Source: an uncultured Lachnospiraceae bacterium (GTDB lineage: Bacteria > Bacillota > Clostridia > Lachnospirales > Lachnospiraceae). Taken from it: a stretch of 45,788 nt of DNA. Of this stretch, positions 6,185 through 15,639 are shown piece by piece. A program made the translations under genes and the position numbers. Position 1 is the first letter of the stretch; each line of letters begins with the position of its first letter. The stretch lies in the NCBI GenBank assembly GCA_947589095.1, contig CANQBX010000025.1:1-45788 (forward strand). The letters run 5' to 3'. Below the pieces are notes generated by a model that was not told where the DNA came from, ran no database searches, and worked only from the letters and a program-made list of their open reading frames with translations.

Positions 6185-9121
6185 TCAGGCGCGGAACAGC
6201 GGCTTCACCTCGCCGAACATTTCCTTATTCGCTTCCACCTTCTCATCGCCTCCGATGGCGCAAAGGCTTCCCGTATCAAGCACCGCCTTAAGGACCGGCG
6301 CCAGGGCGCGGATGTCCTCCGGCCGGGCCGCAAGGATCTGGGCCCGCTCCGCGGCCAGCATCTCGTTCGTCACATGGGACAGATAAGCGGACAGCCCCCG
6401 CTCGCCTTTGGCGGACGGCGTCAGCGGCGTATCCAGCTCGCTGATGGTACCGATGACATATTTGGTCATGTCTCTCTCGTCCGCGTCGAAATTCTCCAGA
6501 TATCCGACCACATTCTCATAGACCTCGTTGGTCTCCTTCAGGTTCGGGTCCCTGTAGGAGGCAAAATATCCGTCGCCGGATCGGCCGAAGCCGCTCATAC
6601 AGCCGTAGGCGCCTCCCTTGACGCGCAGATTGATCCACAGATAATCATAGTTTAATATCGGCTTCAGGATCTGCAGGGCGCCGGTATACTCATACCCCTC
6701 CGTCCGGAAATTCCCGCACCGGGCCACATAGTTAACCTGGGAGGAGGTCTTGAAGCCTTCATTTAAGTTCTTTCTCTCGAACGCAAACGGCCAGGTCTCG
6801 CCGCTGCCCGCCGGGAGCGCGTCCGTAAGCGTCTTCATGGCATCCGGCAGAAGCCGGAAGCCTTCCCCGTCCGCCGTGACGCTGAGCAGCATATTGTCCC
6901 TGGTAAACAGCCGGGCCGCCACTGCTTCCAGCTTCCCGATCAGGGCCTTCGGATCCTTTTCGAACGCCTTTACCGTATCCTCCAGGAAACGGTAGAAGCC
7001 GATGCCTCCGGTCATGTCGTTGTATCTGGATGCGGCGGAGAAATAGGACATAGCCCTGGAGACCGCCGCCTGATGGCTGGAGCCTTCCAGCTTCATCCTC
7101 GAGCGGGAACGCACCTCTTTCAGCACCTCGCCGAGTCGCTTCTCATCCGTAAACTTCGAAGCGGACAGGATCTCCGCCAGAAGTCCGAAGCCCTCCGGAA
7201 GCTTCTCATAGAGCGATTTCATATCGGCCGTAAATACGCCGGTAAAGCTGCCCGGCCGGTCAAAATCCGCATAGGTATGGGTGCTGAAGCCGATACCGCC
7301 GGTCTGCAGATAGATCTCGCTGCTCAGATCCGCATAACTGTAATGCTCCGTATCCACATAGCCCATCAAAAACTTCAAAAGCCCTGCATAGGGCAGGTCC
7401 TCCATCGGCAGGCGGTTCGTGTTGAACAAAGCCTTCACATAGCAGATGCCGGAGGTAAAATGCTCATGGCACACCGTCCTGACGCCGTGAATAACGGACT
7501 CCTTCCAATGGTTCTCTTCCGCTTTGGGGTCTATATCCTCCCGCCGGAGCATCGGGATCTTCTCCAGATCCTCCTTCGGCGACGGCGCGTCCTGATACGC
7601 CTTCAGTTCCTTCGTCTGCTCTACCAGTCCCTCGATCTCCTCTTCGGAGAGGGTCGCCTTGTAGGCGGCCAGTTTCTCCGCCAGCTTCGCGTCTTCTTTG
7701 GCCGTCTTGTTCTTCTCCGGCTTCACCACGACCGTGACCTCGAACGGATTATCCAGGAGCCAGTCGCGGATCAGCTGCTCAAAATATCCTTCGTCCACCG
7801 CTTTCTTCAGGAATTCAAATGTGTCCTCATACCGCAGAAGCATCCGCGGATCCTCGCCGTACAGCCAGCTTTCCATGGCGTGCAGGCCATACATAAGGCC
7901 CTTCGGCGCCCATCCGTAATCCGCCTCCCGATTGTGGAATTCATAGTAATTGATGCCCGCCAGCAGGCATTTCTTATTCAGGCCCTCGTCGGCCAGCTTA
8001 CGGAGGGTTCCCTTCACCACCGCCAGAAATTCGCCCTTCTGGTCCGCATCCGCATCCTTGGCCGTCACGGTGAAATAGGGCTGCAGGATACCGTCGGCAA
8101 ACCCGCCCAGGATATCCCCTCCGATCCCCGCGTCCAGAAGCGCCTGCTTAAGCGCCGCGCCGGGAGCGTCGATCAGCGCGTACTCCAGAATCTGGAACGC
8201 CATGAAAAGCACCGGATCCAGCCGGTCGCCTACCACCGTGCTGACGGAAAGATAGGCGGCGTTCTCCTCCGGCTCGTCTTCCGTAATCGGGTACGTGATC
8301 TCCTCCTGCTTCGGCTCATTAAACGGCTTCTGCCTGCGAATCTCCGAATCCACCTTCGCCTTCGGGTCGTTTCGGTCGTATTTGCTCAAATACGCCTCGT
8401 CCAGCCAGATCAGACGCTCCTCCATATCCATATCGCCGTACAGGTAGATATAGCTGTTGGCCGGATGGTAATAGGTCTCGTGGAAATGAAGGAACTGCTG
8501 GTAAGTCAGGCTCGGAATGCAGGCCGGGTCGCCGCCGGACTCAAAGCCGTAGCAGCTGTCCGGGAACAGGGCGTTCTGGGTCCACCTGTCCAGCACGCTT
8601 TCCGGCGAGGAGAACGCGCCCTTCATCTCGTTATAGACAACGCCGTTATAACGCAGCGGCGCATCCTTGCTTTCCAGCTCGTAATGCCAGCCCTCCTGCT
8701 TAAAGATCTTCTCTTCCCGGTAGATATTCGGATGCAGCACCGCGTCCATATAGACGTCCATCAGGTTCTGGAAATCCTTGTCATTGGTGCTGGCCACCGG
8801 ATAAACGGTCTTATCCGGATAGGTGACCGCATTCAGAAATGTGTTCAGGGAGCCCTTCACCAGTTCCACGAACGGATCCTTTACCGGGAACTTCTCCGAT
8901 CCGCACAGAACGCTGTGCTCCATGATATGGGGCACGCCGGTGCTGTCGGAGGGCGGCGTCCGAAAGCCGATGGAGAAAACCTTGTTATTGTCGCTGTTGG
9001 ACAGAAGTAACAGCTTCGCGCCGCTCTTTCTATGCTCCAGAAGGAAGCTTTCGGAGTCAAGCTCCTTTATATGGTCCTGCGAAAGCAGCTTATAAGCCTC
9101 CAGATTCTTCAGATCGTTCAT
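6185..9121 (-). CDS. M16C (presequence-protease-like) zinc metallopeptidase
   Basis: An insulinase-family peptidase of the large single-chain M16C type, which degrades peptides inside a closed chamber. The inverted zinc motif HxxEH is present as HIMEH at residues 65-69, embedded in the M16C signature with CGSEKFPVKDPF; the downstream zinc-ligand region YNEMKGAFSSPE is also present. I chose the ATG at 9121 (978 residues), which has GAGGA seven bases upstream; an ATG six bases earlier lies too close to that site. An extended frame to 9250 would run into the upstream gene. Cytoplasmic, as no signal peptide is seen. The substrate in these bacteria is not known. It lies 74 bp downstream of the YdcF-like gene. 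Confidence 0.93.
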   Translation of the reverse strand: MNDLKNLEAYKLLSQDHIKELDSESFLLEHRKSGAKLLLLSNSDNNKVFSIGFRTPPSDSTGVPHIMEHSVLCGSEKFPVKDPFVELVKGSLNTFLNAVTYPDKTVYPVASTNDKDFQNLMDVYMDAVLHPNIYREEKIFKQEGWHYELESKDAPLRYNGVVYNEMKGAFSSPESVLDRWTQNALFPDSCYGFESGGDPACIPSLTYQQFLHFHETYYHPANSYIYLYGDMDMEERLIWLDEAYLSKYDRNDPKAKVDSEIRRQKPFNEPKQEEITYPITEDEPEENAAYLSVSTVVGDRLDPVLFMAFQILEYALIDAPGAALKQALLDAGIGGDILGGFADGILQPYFTVTAKDADADQKGEFLAVVKGTLRKLADEGLNKKCLLAGINYYEFHNREADYGWAPKGLMYGLHAMESWLYGEDPRMLLRYEDTFEFLKKAVDEGYFEQLIRDWLLDNPFEVTVVVKPEKNKTAKEDAKLAEKLAAYKATLSEEEIEGLVEQTKELKAYQDAPSPKEDLEKIPMLRREDIDPKAEENHWKESVIHGVRTVCHEHFTSGICYVKALFNTNRLPMEDLPYAGLLKFLMGYVDTEHYSYADLSSEIYLQTGGIGFSTHTYADFDRPGSFTGVFTADMKSLYEKLPEGFGLLAEILSASKFTDEKRLGEVLKEVRSRSRMKLEGSSHQAAVSRAMSYFSAASRYNDMTGGIGFYRFLEDTVKAFEKDPKALIGKLEAVAARLFTRDNMLLSVTADGEGFRLLPDAMKTLTDALPAGSGETWPFAFERKNLNEGFKTSSQVNYVARCGNFRTEGYEYTGALQILKPILNYDYLWINLRVKGGAYGCMSGFGRSGDGYFASYRDPNLKETNEVYENVVGYLENFDADERDMTKYVIGTISELDTPLTPSAKGERGLSAYLSHVTNEMLAAERAQILAARPEDIRALAPVLKAVLDTGSLCAIGGDEKVEANKEMFGEVKPLFRA

Positions 9122-9195
9122 GTTCATTTCCTCGCTTTCTATCAATCTTTTCTGTTCACGCCGCCTTAAGCGGGCGCGCCGCCGTTTGCGGCAGG

Positions 9196-10023
9196 TTACA
9201 TATTTCCCATCAGACGGTCCTTCAGGATCGCCGCGCACTCCCGCACACACAGATGTACAAACAGCACCGGATCCGACTCCGACGCGATCCCATGGATATC
9301 TCCCATACCGCGCTTCTTCGCGATCATCTCTGCCCTGAACACATGATAATTGCTGGTCAGGATGCCGATCTGCACCGGCTTCTCCTCGACCTGCAGGTAA
9401 GGCCCCGGCGCGACTTCTCCGCCGCCTCTTACGGCAGCGTCGCGCTTACCCTGTTCCGTCTGCAGAATGATCAGCTGGCTGTAGGCGATATTCTCCACCG
9501 TACTCGCGGACACAGGCTCCATGACCAGCCGGGTCGGGAGGATCCCCTGTCCCAGAAGATATTCGTACATGGCCTGCGCCTCCGGCACAGGCTCGTCCGG
9601 CCCCTGGCCTCCGGAAAGGATCAGTACGGTTCCCGGACTCCGGCGGCTGTACTCGGCCGCTTTATCAAGACGCTTGCGCAGGGAATTGCTGATCCCCTGC
9701 TCGCGTACCTTCGCGCCGAGGACGATCACATAATCCAGGCCCGGCTTCTCAGCCGATACCGAGCCCACGATCACGCAGGCCTCCACAATGCAGAAAATGA
9801 CAAAGGCCGCCGCCACGAAAGTCATGACCGGCACCGTCACCCAAAGGGGCACTTTCCTCGGATGCAGCCTGCAGTAGCGGCTTCCCCATGCCAGAAAGGA
9901 GAGAAATCCCGCCGCCGCCAGCCAGAACCATGAAAAGGACACGGAAAAGCCGGCATACACAACGATAATGACATAGTATGCCAGACAAAGCGCCGCTCCT
10001 ATCCCTGCGATCCATGTAAGCAT
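9196..10023 (-). CDS. YdcF/SanA-like DUF218 membrane protein
   Basis: The 275-residue protein begins with about three transmembrane helices (residues 1-95 are strongly hydrophobic) and continues with a DUF218 domain: DYVIVLGAKVREQGISNSLRKRLDKAAEY, then ILSGGQGPDEPVPEAQAMYEYL, and near the end TSNYHVFRAEMIAKKRG. These are the conserved Asp/Gly-rich loops of the YdcF fold. Proteins of this group are linked to envelope or wall metabolism, but the reaction is not established. AAAGGAG lies ideally before the ATG at 10023, within the last codons of the trhP gene four bases away, so the two are translationally coupled. Confidence 0.88.
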   Translation of the reverse strand: MLTWIAGIGAALCLAYYVIIVVYAGFSVSFSWFWLAAAGFLSFLAWGSRYCRLHPRKVPLWVTVPVMTFVAAAFVIFCIVEACVIVGSVSAEKPGLDYVIVLGAKVREQGISNSLRKRLDKAAEYSRRSPGTVLILSGGQGPDEPVPEAQAMYEYLLGQGILPTRLVMEPVSASTVENIAYSQLIILQTEQGKRDAAVRGGGEVAPGPYLQVEEKPVQIGILTSNYHVFRAEMIAKKRGMGDIHGIASESDPVLFVHLCVRECAAILKDRLMGNM

Positions 10024-10027
10024 GGTA

Positions 10028-11269
10028 TCACTCCTTTCCCGCCTGCGCGCCGCTTCTGCGAAGGATATCTCCCTCTTCCGCTTTCCCGCCCAGATCCGCG
10101 TAAAGGATCTGCCTGGCGTGGGGCGCGCTCTGCTGCGGACAGCCTTCCTCGTCGAAGATGCCGCCGACGGCCGTTTCCAGGTTCCTTCCGTCCGGCTTCA
10201 TGATCTCGACTATCTCGCCCACGGAGAATTTATTCTTCTGCTCCATGCGGCACAGGCCGCGCTCATCCACACGGTCTACCGTTCCAAGATAAACGTATTC
10301 CTTTATATAGGTGCTTTCTCCGTAAATCTGGGATTCCGCCCCCGGCTTTCCGAAATAGAAGCCGGTCGAAAACTCCCTGTGGGTACATTTGCCGATCTCC
10401 TTAAGGTAGCGGCCCAGATTCCTTCTGTACTTCTCTTCGCTCTCCAGGAAATCGTCGATGGCGCGCCGGTAGGTTCCGGCTACCGTGGCCACGTAAAGCG
10501 CGTTCTTCATCCGCCCCTCGATCTTAAAGCTGTCGATTCCCGCGGCCGCCATCTCCGGAATATGGCCGATCATGCACAGATCCTTTGAGTTAAATAAAAA
10601 TGTTCCTCTCTCGTTCTCATACACCGGCAGATACTCTCCCGGTCTGGTCTCCTCGGCCACCGCGTAATTCCAGCGGCAGGGGTGGGTGCATTCGCCCTGA
10701 TTGGCGTCCCTGCCCACGAAATAGTTGCTTAAAAGGCACCTTCCCGAATAGGAAATGCACATGGCACCATGGACAAAGCACTCGATCTCCATATCCTCCG
10801 GGATCCGCGCCCGGATCTGCGCGATCTCGGCAAGACTCAGCTCCCTGGCCGCGACTACCCGCCTGGCCCCCAGACCGTACCAGAACCGGTACGTCCCGTA
10901 ATTCGTGCTGTTGGCCTGGGTGCTGATGTGGATGTCCGTCTGCGGCAGCAGCTCTCGCGCAAGCGTGAACACGCCCGGATCCGAGATGATCAGCGCGTCC
11001 ATTCCCACATCCTTAAGCTCCCTGAAATACGCCTCGACGCCCGCCAGATCCTCATTGTGCGCAAATATATTCGCCGTCACATACACCTTCGCGCCCCGGG
11101 CATGGGCGAACCGAACGCCCTCCTTCATCTCCGCCAGCGAGAAATTTCGGGCCTTCGCGCGCAGTCCGTACGCATCGCCGCCGATATAGACCGCATCCGC
11201 GCCGTAACGCACCGCCGTTTTCAGAACCTCCGGGCTGCCCGCAGGCACCAGCAATTCAATCTTCCGCAT
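10028..11269 (-). CDS. trhP: tRNA U34 hydroxylase TrhP-like (U32 peptidase family)
   Basis: Members of the U32 family next to trmR in Bacillus (YrrN/YrrO) are needed to hydroxylate U34 of certain tRNAs to 5-hydroxyuridine. The 413-residue protein has the family start ELLVPAGSPEVLKTAVRYGADAVYIGG and the cysteine cluster region ECFVHGAMCISYSGRC...GECTHPCRW, whose cysteines likely hold an iron-sulfur cluster. Only one copy is present here, where Bacillus has two. The ATG at 11269 has AAAAGG upstream and overlaps the end of trmR by 14 bases; a longer in-frame start adds an unconserved tail. The direct coupling to the O-methyltransferase strongly favours the TrhP role over a protease. Confidence 0.88.
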   Translation of the reverse strand: MRKIELLVPAGSPEVLKTAVRYGADAVYIGGDAYGLRAKARNFSLAEMKEGVRFAHARGAKVYVTANIFAHNEDLAGVEAYFRELKDVGMDALIISDPGVFTLARELLPQTDIHISTQANSTNYGTYRFWYGLGARRVVAARELSLAEIAQIRARIPEDMEIECFVHGAMCISYSGRCLLSNYFVGRDANQGECTHPCRWNYAVAEETRPGEYLPVYENERGTFLFNSKDLCMIGHIPEMAAAGIDSFKIEGRMKNALYVATVAGTYRRAIDDFLESEEKYRRNLGRYLKEIGKCTHREFSTGFYFGKPGAESQIYGESTYIKEYVYLGTVDRVDERGLCRMEQKNKFSVGEIVEIMKPDGRNLETAVGGIFDEEGCPQQSAPHARQILYADLGGKAEEGDILRRSGAQAGKE

Positions 11270-11951
11270 CGCCGCATTCCTTTTCCTCTGTTCCACTCTC
11301 CGGCAGTCCCGTCTTCACGGCCACCGCCACGCCGTCTCCCACCGTCAGGACCGCCGCACACAGTCCCTCGTGATGCTTCAGCTCCCACAGAAATTCCCGC
11401 ATCCTCGCGTGGATCGTCCGATCCCGCCGCTCTACCGCGAACCGGGACTCCAGAAGCGTCCCGTCCTGCAGCACATTATCCGCGGCCAGTATGCCCCCGC
11501 GCCTTAAGACCCGGAGCGCGTCGGACAGCCATTTTATATACTGTCCCTTCGCCGCGTCCATAAACACAAGGTCATATGCCTCGTCCTCAAGCGTTCCCAG
11601 TATTTCATCCGCGTCCCCGCAGATCACCCGGATCCGCTCTTCCATTCCGGCCCGGCGCACATTCTCCCTGGCCTCGGCGGCCCTTGCTTCATCCTTCTCG
11701 ATGGTGGTGATCCGGCAGCCGGCCGGAGCCGCGAGCGCCATTCGGACAGCAGAATAGCCCACGGCGGTCCCAATCTCCAGAATCGCCCCGGGCCTTCCCA
11801 CCGCTGCCAGCACCTTCAGAAACGCGCCTGTCTCTCTTTTTACAATCGGGATCTCCCGCCCGGCCGCGTCCGCGGCGATCCTCTCGCACAGCGGATCGTC
11901 CCCGGGCTCCAGCGACCAAAGAAAATCCCTGATCCGTCCGTCCTCCGTCAT
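11256..11951 (-). CDS. trmR: tRNA 5-hydroxyuridine methyltransferase TrmR-like
   Basis: A class I SAM-dependent O-methyltransferase of 231 residues. Motif I ILEIGTAVGYSA, the acidic loop ITTIEKDE, the metal-site strand DLVFMDAAKGQY and the late motif GGILAADNVLQDG are all present. In Bacillus the equivalent YrrM/TrmR methylates ho5U34 to mo5U34 after TrhP acts. Its ATG overlaps the stop codon of the MltG-like gene (ATGA), and its end overlaps trhP, so the three genes form one translationally coupled block. Family and context are certain; substrate is inferred from context. Confidence 0.88.
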   Translation of the reverse strand: MTEDGRIRDFLWSLEPGDDPLCERIAADAAGREIPIVKRETGAFLKVLAAVGRPGAILEIGTAVGYSAVRMALAAPAGCRITTIEKDEARAAEARENVRRAGMEERIRVICGDADEILGTLEDEAYDLVFMDAAKGQYIKWLSDALRVLRRGGILAADNVLQDGTLLESRFAVERRDRTIHARMREFLWELKHHEGLCAAVLTVGDGVAVAVKTGLPESGTEEKECGDAED

Positions 11952-12382
11952 TCCTCTTCGCCGCTTTCCTCCGGCGTCTCTACCTTTCCGTCACGGAGAG
12001 TGGTGATGATCTCCTTCGCCGTCATGGATGTATTCAGCAGATACGTCCCCTCCCGGATCGGGTTCCCGTATCCCATAAACTTGTATCCGTACTCATAGAA
12101 AATGCACTGGATGATGAAGGAAAAGCGGTCCTTCGCCAGTCCGCTCTGTTCCATGGCGACCGCCAGATTCGCAAGCGACTCGTCCTCTCCGATCGTAACC
12201 CTGAGATCCACGCCGGGAGCTTCATCCACGGCGGTATCGTAAAACAGGCCGTATCCGAACCGGTAGCCGCGGGATACCGACTCATAGACAAGCAGGATAA
12301 CCAGGGCAAAGAGGATAAGCTTCCAGGAAATTACGATGATCGCTTTCGTTGCCCGGTTAATATCGTTTATTTTTGCGCTCAT
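11948..12382 (-). CDS. MltG-like membrane protein without the catalytic domain
   Basis: The 144-residue protein has a short cytoplasmic start, a transmembrane helix (IIVISWKLILFALVILLVYE) and one extracytoplasmic module resembling the LysM-like part of MltG (LAVAMEQSGLAKDRFSF...IREGTYLLNTSMTAKEIITTLRDGK). The lytic transglycosylase core of MltG, about 200 residues with its catalytic Glu, is absent; the gene ends with an acidic tail and overlaps trmR. The position is where Bacillus carries full-length yrrL/mltG. It may be a regulatory or scaffold remnant; it cannot be a complete lytic transglycosylase. Upstream is RNase J (44 bp). Confidence 0.75.
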   Translation of the reverse strand: MSAKINDINRATKAIIVISWKLILFALVILLVYESVSRGYRFGYGLFYDTAVDEAPGVDLRVTIGEDESLANLAVAMEQSGLAKDRFSFIIQCIFYEYGYKFMGYGNPIREGTYLLNTSMTAKEIITTLRDGKVETPEESGEEE

Positions 12383-12426
12383 ATCCAGTCATTCCCTTCT
12401 CTCGAAATCTTCCGTGAAGGCAGAAG

Positions 12427-14115
12427 CTATACCTCCATAATGATCGGCAGGATCATCGGGTTCCGCTTCATCTTCTTCCACAGGAAATCGCTTAAATCGT
12501 CCCGGATGATATTCTTAAGCTTGCCCCAGTCGGTCACATGGCGGTCCAGGCAGTCCTGCACCGAATCCTCAACCACCTTCCGCGCTTCCTCCAGCAGATC
12601 CTCCGATTCACGGACATAGACGAAGCCGCGGGACACGATGTCCGGACCCGCCAGCAGCTGATTGGAGTATTTCTCCAGTGTCAGCACCACGATAATAATG
12701 CCGTTCTGGGCAAGATTCTGTCTGTCCCGGAGGACGATATTCCCTACGTCGCCGACGCCCAGGCCGTCCACAAGGATCGCGCCCGCCTGCACATGATCCA
12801 CGACCTTAAGGGAATCCTCCGACAGCTCCACCACATCACCGGACGACATGATCAGGATATTCTCCTTCGGGATGCCCATGGATTCCGCCAGGCTCTTGTG
12901 GGTCATCAGATGGCGGTACTCGCCGTGGACCGGCAGCGCGTACTTGGGATGGGTCAGGGAGTAGATCAGCTTGATCTCCTCCTGGCACGCGTGGCCCGAC
13001 ACATGGGTGTCCTGGAAAATAACCTCAGCGCCTTTGATGGACAGCTCATTAATCACCTTGGAGACTGCCTTCTCATTGCCCGGGATCGGCGTGGAGCTTA
13101 AGATGATCACGTCGTTGGGCTTGATGGAGACCTTCTTGTGGATGCTGGAAGCCATCCGGGACAGAGCCGCCATAGACTCTCCCTGGCTTCCGGTGGTGAT
13201 CAGCACCGTCTTCTCGTCCGGATAATTCTTCAGACTGTCAATATCGATCAGCGTCCCCTCCGGGATCTTGATATAGCCCAGCTCGCTGGCGATGCCGATG
13301 ACCGTCACCATGCTGCGTCCCTCGACCACCACCTTCCGCCCGTACTTGTAGGCGGAATCGATGATCTGCTGCACCCGGTCCACATTGGATGAAAACGTGG
13401 CCACGATGATGCGGTTGTTCGTATGCTCCGCGAAGATCGCGTCAAAGGTCTTGCCGACGGTCCTCTCCGACGCCGTAAAGCCCGGCCGGATCGCGTTGGT
13501 GCTGTCGCACATCAGCGCCAGCACGCCTTTCTTCCCCAGCTCGGCGAAACGCTGCAGATCCGCCGGTTCGCCGAAGACCGGCGTATAGTCGATCTTAAAA
13601 TCACCGGTGTGCAGAAGCACGCCCGCCGGCGTGAAGATCGCGAGAGCCGACGCGTCGGCGATGCTGTGATTCGTCTTGATGAATTCCACACGGAAACAGC
13701 CCAGCGTAACCGTCTGTCCGTGCTTTACAACCTTTCTCTTCGTATTCTTAAGCAGGTTATGCTCTTTCAGTTTATTCTCGATCAGCGCGATCGTAAGCCG
13801 GGTCCCGTAGACCGGCACATTGATCTCCTGCAGCACATAGGGCAGGGCGCCGATATGGTCCTCATGTCCGTGCGTGATGAAGAAGCCCTTCACCTTCTCC
13901 TGATTCTGCTTCAGATATGTGATATCGGGGATGCACAGATCGATCCCCAGCATATCGTCCGACGGGAAAGCCAGACCGCAGTCAATGACAATGATCTCGT
14001 CCCCGTACTCGATGGCCGTGATGTTCATTCCGATCTGCTCCAGGCCGCCAAGGGGGATGATCCGCACCTTGTCTGCCCTGCCGACCTGTCTATTCTGTTG
14101 TTTTGACGCTTTCAA
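12427..14115 (-). CDS. rnj: Ribonuclease J
   Basis: A metallo-beta-lactamase/beta-CASP nuclease with 5'-3' exonuclease and endonuclease action, central to mRNA decay and rRNA processing in Firmicutes. The zinc motif HGHEDHIG is near residue 80, the beta-CASP elements (CDSTNAIRPG, then TGSQGE and SGHACQEE) follow, and the C-terminal dimerisation domain closes the 562 residues. The start codon is TTG at 14115, nine bases after GGAGG; no ATG lies nearby. Whether it corresponds to J1 or J2 cannot be decided here. It sits between fur and the MltG-like gene, an insertion relative to the Bacillus block. Confidence 0.96.
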   Translation of the reverse strand: MKASKQQNRQVGRADKVRIIPLGGLEQIGMNITAIEYGDEIIVIDCGLAFPSDDMLGIDLCIPDITYLKQNQEKVKGFFITHGHEDHIGALPYVLQEINVPVYGTRLTIALIENKLKEHNLLKNTKRKVVKHGQTVTLGCFRVEFIKTNHSIADASALAIFTPAGVLLHTGDFKIDYTPVFGEPADLQRFAELGKKGVLALMCDSTNAIRPGFTASERTVGKTFDAIFAEHTNNRIIVATFSSNVDRVQQIIDSAYKYGRKVVVEGRSMVTVIGIASELGYIKIPEGTLIDIDSLKNYPDEKTVLITTGSQGESMAALSRMASSIHKKVSIKPNDVIILSSTPIPGNEKAVSKVINELSIKGAEVIFQDTHVSGHACQEEIKLIYSLTHPKYALPVHGEYRHLMTHKSLAESMGIPKENILIMSSGDVVELSEDSLKVVDHVQAGAILVDGLGVGDVGNIVLRDRQNLAQNGIIIVVLTLEKYSNQLLAGPDIVSRGFVYVRESEDLLEEARKVVEDSVQDCLDRHVTDWGKLKNIIRDDLSDFLWKKMKRNPMILPIIMEV

Positions 14116-14142
14116 ATCCTATAACCTCCAAATTCTGTCCAT

Positions 14143-14604
14143 TCAGATATCCGTCTTCTTCTCTTCTCTGCATGAGCGGCAGTATCCGAATAATTTCACT
14201 TCATGATCCGTTACCGCAAAGCCCAGCCGCTCCATAAGGCTCTGCTCCAAAGTATCCAGTAAGTCCTCCTCGAAAGGCAGCACCCTGCCGCAGCCGAGAC
14301 AGATGGCGTGATGGTGATGGTGCCCTTTATTCTCTTCTCCCGGGAGCTTCGCCAGCTCAAAACGGGCATAGCCGTCGTCGAAGCTGATCTTATCCAGGAG
14401 CTTTAATTCCACCAGCACCTGTACGGTGCGGTAGATGGTGGCCAGTCCAATCTTCGGGTACCGCTCCCGCGCCAGGGCATGGATGTCCTCCACCGTTAAA
14501 TGCTCGCCCGGATGGGCGGCCATCAGCTCAAGGACCAGAAGCCTCTGCGCGGTCACCTTCAGGCCCTTCTCCTTCAGCATCTGTCTAAACAGGCTCTCGT
14601 TCAT
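14143..14604 (-). CDS. Fur-family transcriptional regulator
   Basis: A 153-residue winged-helix metal or peroxide sensor. The DNA-binding half has KEKGLKVTAQRLLVLELMAAHPGEH and the recognition-helix region IGLATIYRTVQVL. The dimerisation half has the metal-binding stretch GHHHHHAICLGCG and a second pair CRSC, giving the structural CxxC...CxxC zinc site. Fur, PerR and Zur cannot be separated safely from the sequence alone. I chose the ATG at 14604, with AGGTG six bases upstream; a GTG nine bases earlier is possible. It precedes RNase J by 27 bp. Confidence 0.92.
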   Translation of the reverse strand: MNESLFRQMLKEKGLKVTAQRLLVLELMAAHPGEHLTVEDIHALARERYPKIGLATIYRTVQVLVELKLLDKISFDDGYARFELAKLPGEENKGHHHHHAICLGCGRVLPFEEDLLDTLEQSLMERLGFAVTDHEVKLFGYCRSCREEKKTDI

Positions 14605-14672
14605 CTGCGGCACCTAACCTTGCGTGTATTATGCGCAGCAGTCCGCCGGCGTGGCCGCAAACCGCCGCTATC

Positions 14673-14951
14673 CTACTTCTCCAGATCCAAATCCATATCC
14701 GCGACCAGTTCGGAGAAGATCCGAAACAGATAATCCAGCTCGTCCTCGTCGTCCACGAACTCGTAAACCGCGTCGGCCGCATCCCTCTCAGAGCGGTCCT
14801 TCAGGATATAGCACTGGCCGTCTTCGTCATCCTCAGCGGCGTCCGTCACCAGAATGTAGTTCATGCCGCTGATCCTTGTCTCCTCCAGGACATTCAGATC
14901 GATCCGCTCGCCGTCGTCCGTCTCAAGGGTGATGATTCTCTCGTCTTCCAT
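14673..14951 (-). CDS. DUF1292 protein (YrzB-like)
   Basis: A small, highly acidic protein of 92 residues with the DUF1292 pattern: an N-terminal strand pair RIITLETDDGERIDLNVLEE, then NYILVTDAAEDDEDGQCYILKD and a C-terminal helix rich in Asp/Glu. Function is unknown in all organisms. It occupies the conserved place between ruvX and mltG known from Bacillus (yrzB). AAAGGAG precedes the ATG at 14951; its start is only four bases downstream of the ruvX stop, so the two are coupled. Confidence 0.88.
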   Translation of the reverse strand: MEDERIITLETDDGERIDLNVLEETRISGMNYILVTDAAEDDEDGQCYILKDRSERDAADAVYEFVDDEDELDYLFRIFSELVADMDLDLEK

Positions 14952-14955
14952 ACAG

Positions 14956-15402
14956 CTAAACTCCTTTATCCGTTCGCCGGGCGGCGCCGGCATTATCCAG
15001 ATAGTCCTGCAGGATGATCGCCGCCGCCACCTTATCGATCACTTTCTTCCGCTCCGTCACCGGAACGCCGCTTTCCGCCAGGATCTCATCCGCCGCCGCC
15101 GTCGTCAGCCGCTCGTCCCACAAAACCACGGGAAGCCCCGTCCTGCGGGTAAGTACCTGCGCGAATTCCTCCGTACGCCTGGCCCGTTCTCCGATCGTAT
15201 CGTCCATATTCTTAGGATAACCTAAAACAATGGTTTCAATCTGATATCCGGCGGCCAGTTCTTCAATTCTTCTGAGGGTGGCCCGCAGCTTATTGTCCTC
15301 CCTGCGGGTAATCGTCTCCACTCCCTGCGCGATCAGGCCCGTGGGATCGCAGACCGCCACACCCACTGTCTTTGTTCCGAAATCAAGCCCCAGGATCCTC
15401 AT
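14956..15402 (-). CDS. ruvX: Putative pre-16S rRNA nuclease / RuvX (YqgF)
   Basis: An RNase H-fold nuclease of 148 residues assigned to processing of the 16S rRNA 5' end or Holliday-junction resolution. The start [19 protein letters not shown], the middle [23 protein letters not shown] and the late strand [13 protein letters not shown] supply the conserved catalytic acids. The ATG at 15402 has GGAG nine bases upstream; the ATG 15 bases earlier has no site. Directly upstream lies a 237-bp gap and then the IreB homologue. Confidence 0.94.
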   Translation of the reverse strand: MRILGLDFGTKTVGVAVCDPTGLIAQGVETITRREDNKLRATLRRIEELAAGYQIETIVLGYPKNMDDTIGERARRTEEFAQVLTRRTGLPVVLWDERLTTAAADEILAESGVPVTERKKVIDKVAAAIILQDYLDNAGAARRTDKGV

Positions 15403-15639
15403 ACCGGTCTGCTCCATCCGAAATTATTCTGTCCCGCCGTCATGCCGGCCGCCTTTCCTCCAGTAAAACACGCGGCCGGCAGAGCCTCCGCAGTCACTTA
15501 AACACAACAATGCCCGGGAGGCTTCCCTTCCTTCCGAAAGTTCCGCTTCCCGAAACACCCGTTTCCTTATCCGATTCCGCTAGACCCTGACTCACGTTCA
15601 CAGCACGAATGACTCCGGCCGGCAGCAGCATGCGCGCAC
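15403..15639. other. 237-bp gap between the IreB homologue and ruvX
   Basis: The gap is GC-rich. It contains no frame with a ribosome site, no T-tailed hairpin and no promoter that I would defend. Bacillus genomes also have a small spacing at this place, but much shorter. Confidence 0.4.

Noticed and set aside
7073-9010. Long plus-strand open frame of 645 codons opposite the M16C peptidase
   Set aside because: It mirrors a gene with clear catalytic motifs, has no ribosome site or domain, and long antisense frames are expected at this GC content.
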